The position numbers and the translations under genes were made by a program. 64,000 bases of DNA from Streptomyces sp. NBC_00483 (GTDB taxonomy: Bacteria; Actinomycetota; Actinomycetes; Streptomycetales; Streptomycetaceae). The notes below the pieces were generated by a model, which did not search any database, was not told where the DNA came from, and worked only from the letters and a program-made list of their open reading frames with translations. Below, in pieces: positions 40,279 to 48,197 of the stretch. The stretch covers positions 8,618,001-8,682,000 of the forward strand of contig NZ_CP107880.1 in NCBI RefSeq assembly GCF_036013745.1, in the 5' to 3' direction. Every line of letters starts with the position of its first letter. Within the stretch, counting starts at the first letter, position 1.

Positions 40279-40314
40279 GGTGGGTGGATTGGTGGGTGGA
40301 TCGGTGGGTGGCCG
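40279..40314. repeat. 12-bp tandem repeat between the two LacI genes
   Basis: GGTGGGTGGATT, GGTGGGTGGATC and a partial third unit lie in the divergent region. A further 18-bp direct repeat (GGAGCGCCCGGCCATGTC and a one-base variant) follows at 40345-40380. Confidence 0.7.
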
Positions 40315-40455
40315 CGGGCGACAATCGGCACCGCCAGTATCGCCGGAGCGCCCGGCCATGTCGGAGCGTCCGGCCATGTCGGGACGCAGGGGGCGCGGCT
40401 AGGGTGACGTGGATCAAGGCAGGTCACCCGTGCGGCATCGAAGGGGGCGGGGAAC

Positions 40456-41523
40456 ATCGAGAACGCCGACAGCCTGGGCAGGGACGCGGACAGGTCCGAG
40501 CGGCCGACGTCGAAGGACGTCGCGCGTCTCGCCGGTGTCTCGCACACCGCCGTCTCCTTCGTCTTCAACGGCCGGGCCGAAGGCAATCTCTCGCCCGCCA
40601 CCCAGGCGCGCATCCGCAAGGCCGCCGAGCAACTCGGCTACCGGCCCAACGCCGTCGCCCGCGGCCTGCGCCGCCGTCGAACGGCCGTGATCGGCCTGGT
40701 CACCGACCACATTGCCTCGTCGCCTTTCGCCGGGGCGCTGCTGCGCGGCGCGATGGAGACCGCCTGGAACCGTGAACACCTGGTGCTCACCGTCGACTCC
40801 ACCGGCGACCTCGCCAAGGAGGACGCGGCCGTCGCCGAGCTCCTGGACCGGCGGGTGGACGGCATCATCTACGCCGCCATGTCCCTGCGCTCCGCCCGTG
40901 TCCCCGCGGGCCTGAAGCGCACCTTCGCGGTGTTCGCCAACTGCCTTCCCGGCGACGGCTCGCTGGCCGCGGTGATCCCCGCCGAGCGGTCCGGTGGCCG
41001 GGCGGCGGCCAAGCTCCTCCTCGACGCGGGGCATCGCAGGGTCGCCCTGGTCGGCGGGCTCGACGACATCGCGTCGGCGGAGCGCCTGCGCGGTTTCCGG
41101 GACGCGCTGCGGACGGTGGGGGAGCGCGCGGGCGAGGACCGGATCGTGCGCGGCGGAGGCGAGATCTCTGCCGGCTACGCGGGAGCGATGCGCCTGCTGG
41201 ACGGCGTGCCGGCCGAGCGGCGCCCCACGGGCATCGTCTGCTACAACGACCGGGTCGCGGCGGGTGTCCTGCACGCCGCGGCCCGGCTCGGCATCGACGT
41301 CCCCGGTGAGCTCTCGCTGGTCGGCTACGACGATCAGGAGCACATGGCGGGGTTCCTGGACCCGCCACTGACCACCGTCGCGTTGCCGCACCGTGCCATG
41401 GGGGAGGTGGCGACGGGGCTGCTTCTGGACGCCATCGAGAACGCCACGCCGCCTGCCGTGGAGGTCCGGCGTCTGGAGTGTCCCGTGGTGGTGCGTGACT
41501 CGGTGGGGCCGCCTCGTTCGTGA
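40456..41523 (+). CDS. Second LacI-family regulator, lacking a canonical start codon
   Basis: A 355-codon frame encoding a full LacI protein: helix-turn-helix SKDVARLAGVSHTAVSFVFN, hinge LGYRPNAVARGLRRRRT and ligand domain VIGLVTDHIASSPFAGALL. The frame is open from the stop at 40405, but contains no ATG, GTG or TTG before GTG 40687, which lies beyond the DNA-binding domain. ATC 40456 has GGGGGCGGGG before it and is one base from ATG, so it is taken as the start; CTG 40474 is another option. Either a near-cognate start is used or the gene lost its start. It precedes the convergent GH32 gene. Confidence 0.75.
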   Translation: MENADSLGRDADRSERPTSKDVARLAGVSHTAVSFVFNGRAEGNLSPATQARIRKAAEQLGYRPNAVARGLRRRRTAVIGLVTDHIASSPFAGALLRGAMETAWNREHLVLTVDSTGDLAKEDAAVAELLDRRVDGIIYAAMSLRSARVPAGLKRTFAVFANCLPGDGSLAAVIPAERSGGRAAAKLLLDAGHRRVALVGGLDDIASAERLRGFRDALRTVGERAGEDRIVRGGGEISAGYAGAMRLLDGVPAERRPTGIVCYNDRVAAGVLHAAARLGIDVPGELSLVGYDDQEHMAGFLDPPLTTVALPHRAMGEVATGLLLDAIENATPPAVEVRRLECPVVVRDSVGPPRS

Positions 41524-41578
41524 GGGCGCACATGTGGCAGCCCCGCGTCCCTGCGAAGCGCGCTTTGTCGAGGCCGAA

Positions 41579-43009
41579 TCACTCGTGCCCCGGCGGTGTC
41601 ACTTCCCAGCCGGTGACCCTCGCGCCTTCTCCGGCGACCGTCAGCTCGGCAATGTCGTCCGGGCGTGTGTAGATACGTTCTGTCGCCACCGCGCGGTCCG
41701 CCACGAAGAGTTCGAGCAAGGAGCCGTCGACCAGGATGCGGACGTCAAGTCCGGCTGGCGAGGCGGGAGTTGACGTCAGCGTGATCGATGCAGCGCCGTC
41801 GGGCCGTTCGCGGGGCCAGCCGGTGCGGTCCAGCGTCGCCGTGCCCGCCGCCGGGTCGAGCGTCAGCGTCAGCTCCGCGCCCGACGCGGCCCGTAGCAGC
41901 GTGATCGTGGTGGATGCGACGGCGGTGACCTCGATGTCGTACGCGAGAGGGAGTGGCGTACGACTACCTTGCTCCGTCACGAACGGTGTCCGTGCGCGCA
42001 GGAGTTGGAGCTCCGGTGCTGGTCTTACGCGTACCGTGCCGTCGGGGTGCGTGCCGACGACCCGCGGCGCCGTCAGGACACCGGACCAGCCGGCCTCGTC
42101 CACCTCCCGCTGTCCCCGAGCCTCCCAGGACCAGCCCCACAGCAGATTCCGGCCCGCTGCAGTGTCGTGCAGCACGGCCGGTGCGTAGCAGTCCCTGCCC
42201 AGATCGAGCGGGCCGCCGACGCGAGGAGTGAAGCCGGTCAAGTCCCCGTCGCGTCCAGTGGTGAGACGGCCCGTCAGGTACCCGGTCGACAACGGAGATC
42301 CGTCCCACAGCGACACCACCAGCGTCCAGTCGCCGCCGTCCCCCTCGAACAGCTGAGGGCACTCCCAGCCCACCGCGCCGTCGCCGAACGCCTTCTCCGC
42401 CACCGGATCGTGCCCATCCACCAACACCCCTGCGAAGCGCCAGGACTTGAGGTCGTCGCAGTCGTACAGGAGGACCGATGGTGTGCCGTCGGCGTGGCCC
42501 GCGCCGACCACCGCCCAGCGGCGCCCGCCGTGCCGGAAGACGAACGGGTCGCGGAACATCGTCACGTCAAGGCCCGGTGGCGGTCCGGAGACGACCGGCT
42601 CGGGCAGCGTGCGCCAGGTCGTCAACTCCCGGGAGTCGGGGGATGCCTGGGCCAGGCAGATGGTGCCGAGCCCGGTGTGTGCGTGGTCCACGCCGGTGTA
42701 GACGGCGGTCGGGACACCCGCGTCGGACACCACACAGCCCGACCAGCAACCACCCTCGTCCGGGCCGCCCGGTGTCGGGGTGAGCGCGATGGGGTGGTGC
42801 TCCCAGTGTGCGAGGTCGGCGCTGGAGACATGGCCCCAGTGCATGTTCGTGTGTATGGGGGCGTCGGGGTTGTGCTGGTAGAAGAGGTGGTAGCGGCCGC
42901 GCCAACGGAAGGGACCGTTGGGGTCGTTGATCCAGTTCGCGGGAGGTCTGACCCGGAAGCGCGGGGCGTGGGCATCGTTCTCGTCGGGTTCGAGGCGGTG
43001 CGTGCTCAA
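41579..43009 (-). CDS. GH32 beta-fructosidase (cytosolic)
   Basis: A 476-residue family-32 hydrolase with the nucleophile in ANWINDPNGPF (about 24-34), MFRDPFVF and the acid/base Glu in GWECPQLF. It has no signal peptide. A TTG start at 43009 overlaps the stop of the permease gene (TTGA), the last member of the ABC operon, so it is translationally coupled to import. It would hydrolyse the fructo-oligosaccharides brought in by the transporter. About half of its residues match the GH32 at 37790, including the WSGC and YTG-D segments. Confidence 0.88.
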   Translation of the reverse strand: MSTHRLEPDENDAHAPRFRVRPPANWINDPNGPFRWRGRYHLFYQHNPDAPIHTNMHWGHVSSADLAHWEHHPIALTPTPGGPDEGGCWSGCVVSDAGVPTAVYTGVDHAHTGLGTICLAQASPDSRELTTWRTLPEPVVSGPPPGLDVTMFRDPFVFRHGGRRWAVVGAGHADGTPSVLLYDCDDLKSWRFAGVLVDGHDPVAEKAFGDGAVGWECPQLFEGDGGDWTLVVSLWDGSPLSTGYLTGRLTTGRDGDLTGFTPRVGGPLDLGRDCYAPAVLHDTAAGRNLLWGWSWEARGQREVDEAGWSGVLTAPRVVGTHPDGTVRVRPAPELQLLRARTPFVTEQGSRTPLPLAYDIEVTAVASTTITLLRAASGAELTLTLDPAAGTATLDRTGWPRERPDGAASITLTSTPASPAGLDVRILVDGSLLELFVADRAVATERIYTRPDDIAELTVAGEGARVTGWEVTPPGHE

Positions 43010-43830
43010 CGGTTCACTCCAGCGGATGTGATGCCCTCGCGCAGCGGGCGCTGGCCGACGGCGAAGACGGCGATGGCGGGGATCATGGAGAGCACGACGC
43101 CCGCGAGAACCACGGACACGGATCCGGTGCCGAGGTTGCCCTGGAGCGAGACCAGGCCGAGCGGCAGCGTGAAGTTCTCGGTCGACGTCTCCAGGATCAG
43201 CGGGCGGAAGAACTCGTTCCAGTGGTAGTTGAAGGCGAGGACGCCCACGATCGCCAGGCCGGGCGCGGCCAGCGGCGCGTACACCGAGCGGAAGATCCGC
43301 CAGGGTCCCGCACCGTCGATCATCGCCGCCTCACCGAGATCCTTGGGCATGCCGAGGAAGTACTGCCGCATCAGGAACGTCCCGAACGCGGTGGGCCAGG
43401 CGGGGACGATCAGTCCGAGCAGTGTGTCGGTCAGGCCCATCGACTTCAGGACCAGGAACACCGGGACGATCGTGACCTGCAACGGCACCATCATCGTCGC
43501 GAGGACGAGCCCGAACAGCGGCTTCTTGAACCGGAATTCGAGGCGCGCGAAGGCGTATCCGGCGAGCCCCGCGGTGATCATCTGGCCGACCGCGATCAGC
43601 GCGGTCACCAGGGTCGAGTTGAGCGCGTACAGCCATACGTCGATCTCCGCGAAGACCTGACGGTACGCCTCGGTCGTCGGAGCGGACGGAATGAGCTGCG
43701 GGGGCAGGTCGAAGGACTCGGCGGGGGTCCGCAGCGAGGTGGACACGGTCCAGATCACCGGGCCGAGGGTGAGCAGCGCGACCACGGTCAGGCCGGTGAT
43801 CCGTGCCCAGGAGGACAGGCCGTACTTCAT
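43006..43830 (-). CDS. Fructan ABC importer, permease 2 (MalG type)
   Basis: A 274-residue permease with six membrane segments. The EAA coupling loop is EAAMIDGAGPWRIFRSVYAP at about residues 168-187. ATG 43830 is chosen; GTG 43839 three codons upstream is equally possible as neither has a strong ribosome site. It lies 23 bases after permease 1 and its stop overlaps the TTG of the GH32 gene. The substrate is inferred from neighbours: fructo-oligosaccharides from levan or inulin. Confidence 0.88.
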   Translation of the reverse strand: MKYGLSSWARITGLTVVALLTLGPVIWTVSTSLRTPAESFDLPPQLIPSAPTTEAYRQVFAEIDVWLYALNSTLVTALIAVGQMITAGLAGYAFARLEFRFKKPLFGLVLATMMVPLQVTIVPVFLVLKSMGLTDTLLGLIVPAWPTAFGTFLMRQYFLGMPKDLGEAAMIDGAGPWRIFRSVYAPLAAPGLAIVGVLAFNYHWNEFFRPLILETSTENFTLPLGLVSLQGNLGTGSVSVVLAGVVLSMIPAIAVFAVGQRPLREGITSAGVNR

Positions 43831-43853
43831 ACGGTTCACAGGGATCACCGGGC

Positions 43854-44798
43854 TCACTGGTAGTGGACGAATCGCCGGCTGAGCCGGAACTGGAGGGCCG
43901 TGACCGCGAGGATCAGGGCGAAGAGCAGCACGCCGACCGCCGAGGCCTCGCCGAACCGCAGCTGCTCGAAGGCGCTCTGGTAGATGACCATCACGACGGT
44001 GCGGGTGGAGTCGCCGGGCCCGCCGTCGGTCAGGACGTACGGCTGCTCGAAGACCTGAAGGGCGTTGATGATGCCCACCACGGAGGCGACGAGGAGGGTG
44101 GGCGAGAGCAGTGGCAGGGTGACGGCGAGGTGCTTGCGGATGCCGGTGGCCCCGTCCAGCGACGCGGCCTCGTGGATCTCCTTGGGGATGTTGTTGAGTC
44201 CCCCGATGAAGAGGAGGAAGGAGAAGCCGAACTGCTGCCAGACGTAGACCAGGACGACCGCCGCCATCGCGGAGTTCTCGGAGGTGAGCCAGGGGATCGG
44301 GTCGATGCCGACATGGCCGAGCAGCCAGTTGATCACCCCGAATTCCTGGTTGAAGAGGTACTTCATGACCACCGAGATGGATGCCGCGGACAGCACGAGC
44401 GGGAAGAAGAACGCCGAGCGGAACGCCGAACGAAGCCAGCCTGGCAGCCGGTTGTTGAGTGTCAGCGCGAGGGCGAGCGCGAGCAGCATCTGCAGGGCGA
44501 CCGCGAAGAACATGAAGATGAGGGTGTTGGCGAAGGAGACGCGGACCGTGTCGTCGGTGAAGGCCTCGCGGTAGTTGTCGGTCCCTGCGAACGTCGGTGG
44601 GTCGATGACGTTCCAGTGGAAGAAGCTCAGGACGACGGACCCGACGATCGGTACGACGGTGAAGACGAGGACGCCGATGACGGTCGGCGCGAGGAAGAGC
44701 GTGGCAAGGAGGCGTGATCCACGGTCCCGGGCGGTGGGCCGGGGCTCCGGCTTCCCGACGGCGGCCTTCGCCTCTGCCCTGTGCTGGGTGGTCGTCAT
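43854..44798 (-). CDS. Fructan ABC importer, permease 1 (MalF type)
   Basis: A 314-residue permease. A basic leader of about 30 residues precedes LLATLFLAPTVIGVLVFTVV, and the EAA loop reads EAASLDGATGIRKHLAVTLP near residue 207. Six membrane segments are visible. ATG 44798 overlaps the stop of the binding-protein gene (ATGA). There is no ATPase gene in the operon, so the multipurpose ATPase MsiK is the likely motor. Confidence 0.9.
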   Translation of the reverse strand: MTTTQHRAEAKAAVGKPEPRPTARDRGSRLLATLFLAPTVIGVLVFTVVPIVGSVVLSFFHWNVIDPPTFAGTDNYREAFTDDTVRVSFANTLIFMFFAVALQMLLALALALTLNNRLPGWLRSAFRSAFFFPLVLSAASISVVMKYLFNQEFGVINWLLGHVGIDPIPWLTSENSAMAAVVLVYVWQQFGFSFLLFIGGLNNIPKEIHEAASLDGATGIRKHLAVTLPLLSPTLLVASVVGIINALQVFEQPYVLTDGGPGDSTRTVVMVIYQSAFEQLRFGEASAVGVLLFALILAVTALQFRLSRRFVHYQ

Positions 44799-46222
44799 AC
44801 GTCACGCTCCATGGCCTTCTCCAGATCGCCCTGCAGCCGCCGCAGTGCGGGACGCACCCCGCGTGGATCGGCGAGCGCGGTGCCGGTGTGCTTGAGGAGG
44901 AGCTGCTCGACCTCGGCGACCTGGGGCGGTGCCGGGATCGGTCCTGTGGTGGGGAACTTGTCGAGGGTGTCGTAGAAGACCTGCCAGTTCGTCGGCCCCG
45001 TCTTCGCGTAGCGGGCCGCCTGAACCATCGAACGACGGGCCGGAGTCGTCTGGTTGGCCACGAAGAGCTCGGCGAGGACGTCCTTGCGCACGGAGTACTT
45101 GATGAACTCCCAGGCCGCGTCCTGTTTCTTCGACGTACGCAGGAGCGCGAAGCCGGCGGCGCCGAACTGGTGGCGCTGGGTGCGCCAGCGGGGGAAGTAC
45201 TGCACGTCGTACTCCGTGCGCCGCATGCCCGCGTCGTGCAGTCCGCCTGCCCAGAAGCCGCCCGCAGGGGTGACACCGACGCGGCCGGTGGAGAAGACAC
45301 CGACCAGGTTGTCGCCGTTTCCGCCCTCGGGGCGTGAGCAGAGCCGGTCCTGGATGAGCGAGGCCAGATGGTCGTAGACCTCCTCCACGCGTTCATGGGT
45401 GGCCTGCGGGGTGCGCCAGCGGAAACCGCCGCCGCGGCCACGGCGTTGGGCCGCCGGATAGAAGCCGTCCCAGAGCCAGTCGCCGCCGGGCGCCTTGGAC
45501 TCGGCGAGGATGTTCGTGTCGTTGGCGAACAGCCAGGGGACGACTCCGCCCCACAGCCGGTTCGTCCAGAAGTACGGCGTGAAGTGCGAGCCGCCGGTGC
45601 GCTTCATGTCCCGCAGCAGCGCCGTGAAGTCGTCCCGGGTCCAGTCGGGCGGCGGCAGTTCGGCCCCCGCCTTCTTCAGGACCTCGCTGTTGAGATACAT
45701 GTCGGCCGCGTTGAACTCGACGGGGAGCTGATAGAGGCTCCCCTCGTACATCATCGACTCGACGAGGGACGGGTGGACGTCCGCGAAGTACTCGCGCAGC
45801 TCGTCCGCGTCGCGCCGCACCAGGCCGTCGAGCGGGACGCCGAGGCGCTGGGCGAAGAGCTGCACGCCCTCGGTGGCGACATAGACGAGGTCGGGTTCGG
45901 TGCCCGCGGCGATCTGGGTGAGGATCTTGGCGAAGAAGTCCGACCAGTCGGTGGCCTGGATCGGCAGCAGGCGCAGCTTGATGTCGGGGTGCAGCTTCCG
46001 GAAGCCCTCGCGCAGAGCGCGCTGTGCCGCCGGGTCGAAGGTGGAGCCGAGCGTGGCGACGACGAGCGAGTCGCCGTCCCGGCCGGGGATGTCGGCGCCG
46101 GTGAGCCGGTCCCAGCTCGCTGCGGTGCCGGCGAGTGCGGCGGCGCCGGCGCCGTAGCCGCCGTAGCGCAGCAGGGTGCGGCGGGGGAAGGTGCGGTCGG
46201 GAAGGTGGGGCGAGTCGGTCAT
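44795..46222 (-). CDS. Fructan ABC importer, Tat-exported solute-binding protein
   Basis: A 475-residue family-1 binding protein. The N terminus has a twin arginine (FPRRTLLRYGGYGAGAAALAG) and no lipobox cysteine, which is unusual because most Streptomyces sugar-binding proteins are lipoproteins. Landmarks are LRLLPIQATDWSDFFAKIL, EPDLVYVATEGVQLFAQRLG and LFANDTNILAE. It begins the minus-strand operon and is divergent from the secreted levanase gene, with shared palindromes between. Without a lipid anchor it may be held by a hydrophobic uncleaved signal or be released; this is inference. Confidence 0.85.
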   Translation of the reverse strand: MTDSPHLPDRTFPRRTLLRYGGYGAGAAALAGTAASWDRLTGADIPGRDGDSLVVATLGSTFDPAAQRALREGFRKLHPDIKLRLLPIQATDWSDFFAKILTQIAAGTEPDLVYVATEGVQLFAQRLGVPLDGLVRRDADELREYFADVHPSLVESMMYEGSLYQLPVEFNAADMYLNSEVLKKAGAELPPPDWTRDDFTALLRDMKRTGGSHFTPYFWTNRLWGGVVPWLFANDTNILAESKAPGGDWLWDGFYPAAQRRGRGGGFRWRTPQATHERVEEVYDHLASLIQDRLCSRPEGGNGDNLVGVFSTGRVGVTPAGGFWAGGLHDAGMRRTEYDVQYFPRWRTQRHQFGAAGFALLRTSKKQDAAWEFIKYSVRKDVLAELFVANQTTPARRSMVQAARYAKTGPTNWQVFYDTLDKFPTTGPIPAPPQVAEVEQLLLKHTGTALADPRGVRPALRRLQGDLEKAMERDV

Positions 46223-46246
46223 CGGATGGCCTCACTCATGAAGGGC

Positions 46247-46260
46247 CTAACTCGTGTTAG
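46247..46260. promoter_or_regulatory. LacI-type operator CTAACTCGTGTTAG
   Basis: The arms CTAAC and GTTAG are perfect inverted repeats around TCGT. It lies 25 bases upstream of the binding-protein start on the minus strand, suited to repression of the ABC operon, and matches the palindromes at 37709-37746. Confidence 0.6.
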
Positions 46261-46329
46261 TAAACTTCCGTGACCCAGATGATGAGAACCCTGTTACGCC
46301 GGTGTCAAGGCCCTTGCCGCGCTTGACCT

Positions 46330-46341
46330 TTAACGAGTTAG
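46330..46341. promoter_or_regulatory. Second LacI-type operator, TTAACGAGTTAG
   Basis: An inverted TAAC/GTTA pair around GA, 132 bases before the levanase start and preceded by TTGACC (46323-46328), which may be a -35 element. The half-sites match the CTAAC/GTTAG consensus with shorter spacing. Confidence 0.5.
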
Positions 46342-46472
46342 GTCTACAGTCCTGTCCCAGCGTGGACCGGCGCCGTCGAGCGAGGTCCCGCCTTGGGCCG
46401 CCAGTGTCACGAGCCAGAGCCGCCGTGTCAGAAAACGTGTCAGGAAACGTGTCAGGAAAGGGACGAGTGACG

Positions 46473-48026
46473 ATGCGAGACATGACCAGAAGGACGCTGA
46501 TCCGGGCCGGAGCCGTGGGCGCGGCGCTGGCCGCGATACCCGCGGGATCGGCGGCCGCCCTGAGCGGCAAGTCCCGTAAGCAGAGCGCGAGTTACCGCGC
46601 CGAGTACCATTTCACGGTCCCCGACCAGTGGAAGAACGACCCGCAGAAGCCGATCTGGATCGACGGCGAGTACCACTACTACTACCTCTACAACGCGGAC
46701 TATCTGGCCGGCGGCACGTCCACCGGCACGGCCTGGCGCCTGGCCACCAGTACCGACCTGGTCTCGTTCAAGGACCGGGGCATCGCGATCCCCAAGGACA
46801 CCACCTCCAACGGCGACGTCTGGTCCGGCTCCGCGGTGGTGGACACGGACAACACCGCGGGCTTCGGCGCGGGCGCGGTCGTCGTCCTTGCCACCATGCA
46901 GCCGGACGGGACCACCAACGGCCAGGCCCAGTACCTGTGGTACTCCACCGACAAGGGGCGCACCTTCAAGAACCACGGCACCGATCCGGCCGTCCCCAAC
47001 CCGGGCGTGCAGGACTTCCGCGACCCCAAGGTGGTCCGGGACGAGGAGCGCGGCCGCTGGGTGATGGTGCTCGCCGAGGGCACCAAGGTCGGCTTCTACC
47101 ACTCCGCGAACCTCAAGGACTGGACACACGTCGGCGACTTCGTGAAGGAGGGCATCGGCGTCCTGGAGTGCCCCGACCTGTTCCGCGTCACCACGGCCGC
47201 CGGCACCGCGAAGTGGGTGCTCGGGGTCAGCGCCAACGGCAAGGCGTCCGGTCTGCCCAACACCTACGCGTACTGGACGGGCGAGTTCGACGGCACCACG
47301 TTCACGCCCGACGCGCCGGAGCCGCAGTGGCTGGACCACGGCTTCGACTGGTACGGCGCCGTCACCTTCGAGAAGCACGCCCCGAGCGGCGCCGTCGACC
47401 CGGCAGTCCGCTACGCGATCGGCTGGCTCAACAACTGGGACTACCCCAACACCACTCCGACCATCGACGCCGACGGCTTCAACGGCACGGACTCGATCGT
47501 CCGCGAGATCACCCTGCACCGCGCCGCGTCGGGCACCCACTACCTGGCGTCCCGCCCGGTGCAGGCCCTGGACCAGCATGTCTCACGGACCGTCGACCTC
47601 GGCGACGTGACCGTCGACGGCCAACTGGTCCTCGACTACACGGGTACGGCGTACGAACTGTCCACCGAGATCACCTGGGACCAGCTGACCGGCGCGGGCG
47701 TCCAGCTGCGCAGGTCCGCCGACGGCAGCCGGCACATCGACGCGGGCGTGTACGGGGACTACGCCTTCGTGAACCGCCGGGGCGCCGCCAACCCCGACAC
47801 CTCCGGCAAGTGGCAGGAGAGCAAGAGCCCCTTCGACGCATCGGCCCACAAGGTCACGCTGCGCGTCCTGGTCGACCGCACCTCGGTCGAGGTGTTCTTC
47901 GACGACGGCCGGCACACCCACTCGTTGGAGGCGTTCCCCTACCTCACGGACACCCGGCTCGCGCTGTTCACGGTCGACGGCAAGGCGGTCTTCAGGAACA
48001 CCGTGATCCGGGAGTTCACCGTCTGA
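46473..48026 (+). CDS. Secreted GH32 levanase/inulinase-like enzyme
   Basis: A 517-residue exported hydrolase. The twin-arginine signal reads TRRTLIRAGAVGAALAAIPA with cleavage near AAALS. Active-site motifs are QWKNDPQKPIW (nucleophile Asp; the usual NDPNG is changed to NDPQK), DFRDPKVV and LECPDLF (acid/base Glu). NDP-x-K variants occur in the levanase/exo-inulinase side of the family. A C-terminal beta-sandwich follows (DRTSVEVFFDDGRHTHSLE). It starts the plus-strand side of the divergent promoter with the ABC operon, so extracellular fructan cleavage and uptake are co-regulated. Direct repeats ACGTGTCAGGAAA lie in its leader (46434-46460). Confidence 0.9.
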   Translation: MRDMTRRTLIRAGAVGAALAAIPAGSAAALSGKSRKQSASYRAEYHFTVPDQWKNDPQKPIWIDGEYHYYYLYNADYLAGGTSTGTAWRLATSTDLVSFKDRGIAIPKDTTSNGDVWSGSAVVDTDNTAGFGAGAVVVLATMQPDGTTNGQAQYLWYSTDKGRTFKNHGTDPAVPNPGVQDFRDPKVVRDEERGRWVMVLAEGTKVGFYHSANLKDWTHVGDFVKEGIGVLECPDLFRVTTAAGTAKWVLGVSANGKASGLPNTYAYWTGEFDGTTFTPDAPEPQWLDHGFDWYGAVTFEKHAPSGAVDPAVRYAIGWLNNWDYPNTTPTIDADGFNGTDSIVREITLHRAASGTHYLASRPVQALDQHVSRTVDLGDVTVDGQLVLDYTGTAYELSTEITWDQLTGAGVQLRRSADGSRHIDAGVYGDYAFVNRRGAANPDTSGKWQESKSPFDASAHKVTLRVLVDRTSVEVFFDDGRHTHSLEAFPYLTDTRLALFTVDGKAVFRNTVIREFTV

Positions 48027-48040
48027 GCGGTCACGAGGAC

Positions 48041-48103
48041 GGGGCGTCCCGCTGCTGCGGGAACGGGCTGGGCGGCCCTGGCGGAACGGCTCGGGGACGC
48101 CCC
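48041..48103 (+). terminator. Large hairpin after the levanase gene
   Basis: GGGGCGTCCC (48041-48050) pairs with 48094-48103. The 43-base interval contains further short pairings, giving a branched structure 15 bases after the stop. Confidence 0.45.
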
Positions 48104-48197
48104 GACCCCGGCCGGCCACCCAGCCCTGTCCACGCACCGGCCATCAGCTGCGCACGCTCATGCGTATGGCCAGATCGGCCTTCGCCGACGCCTGGTG

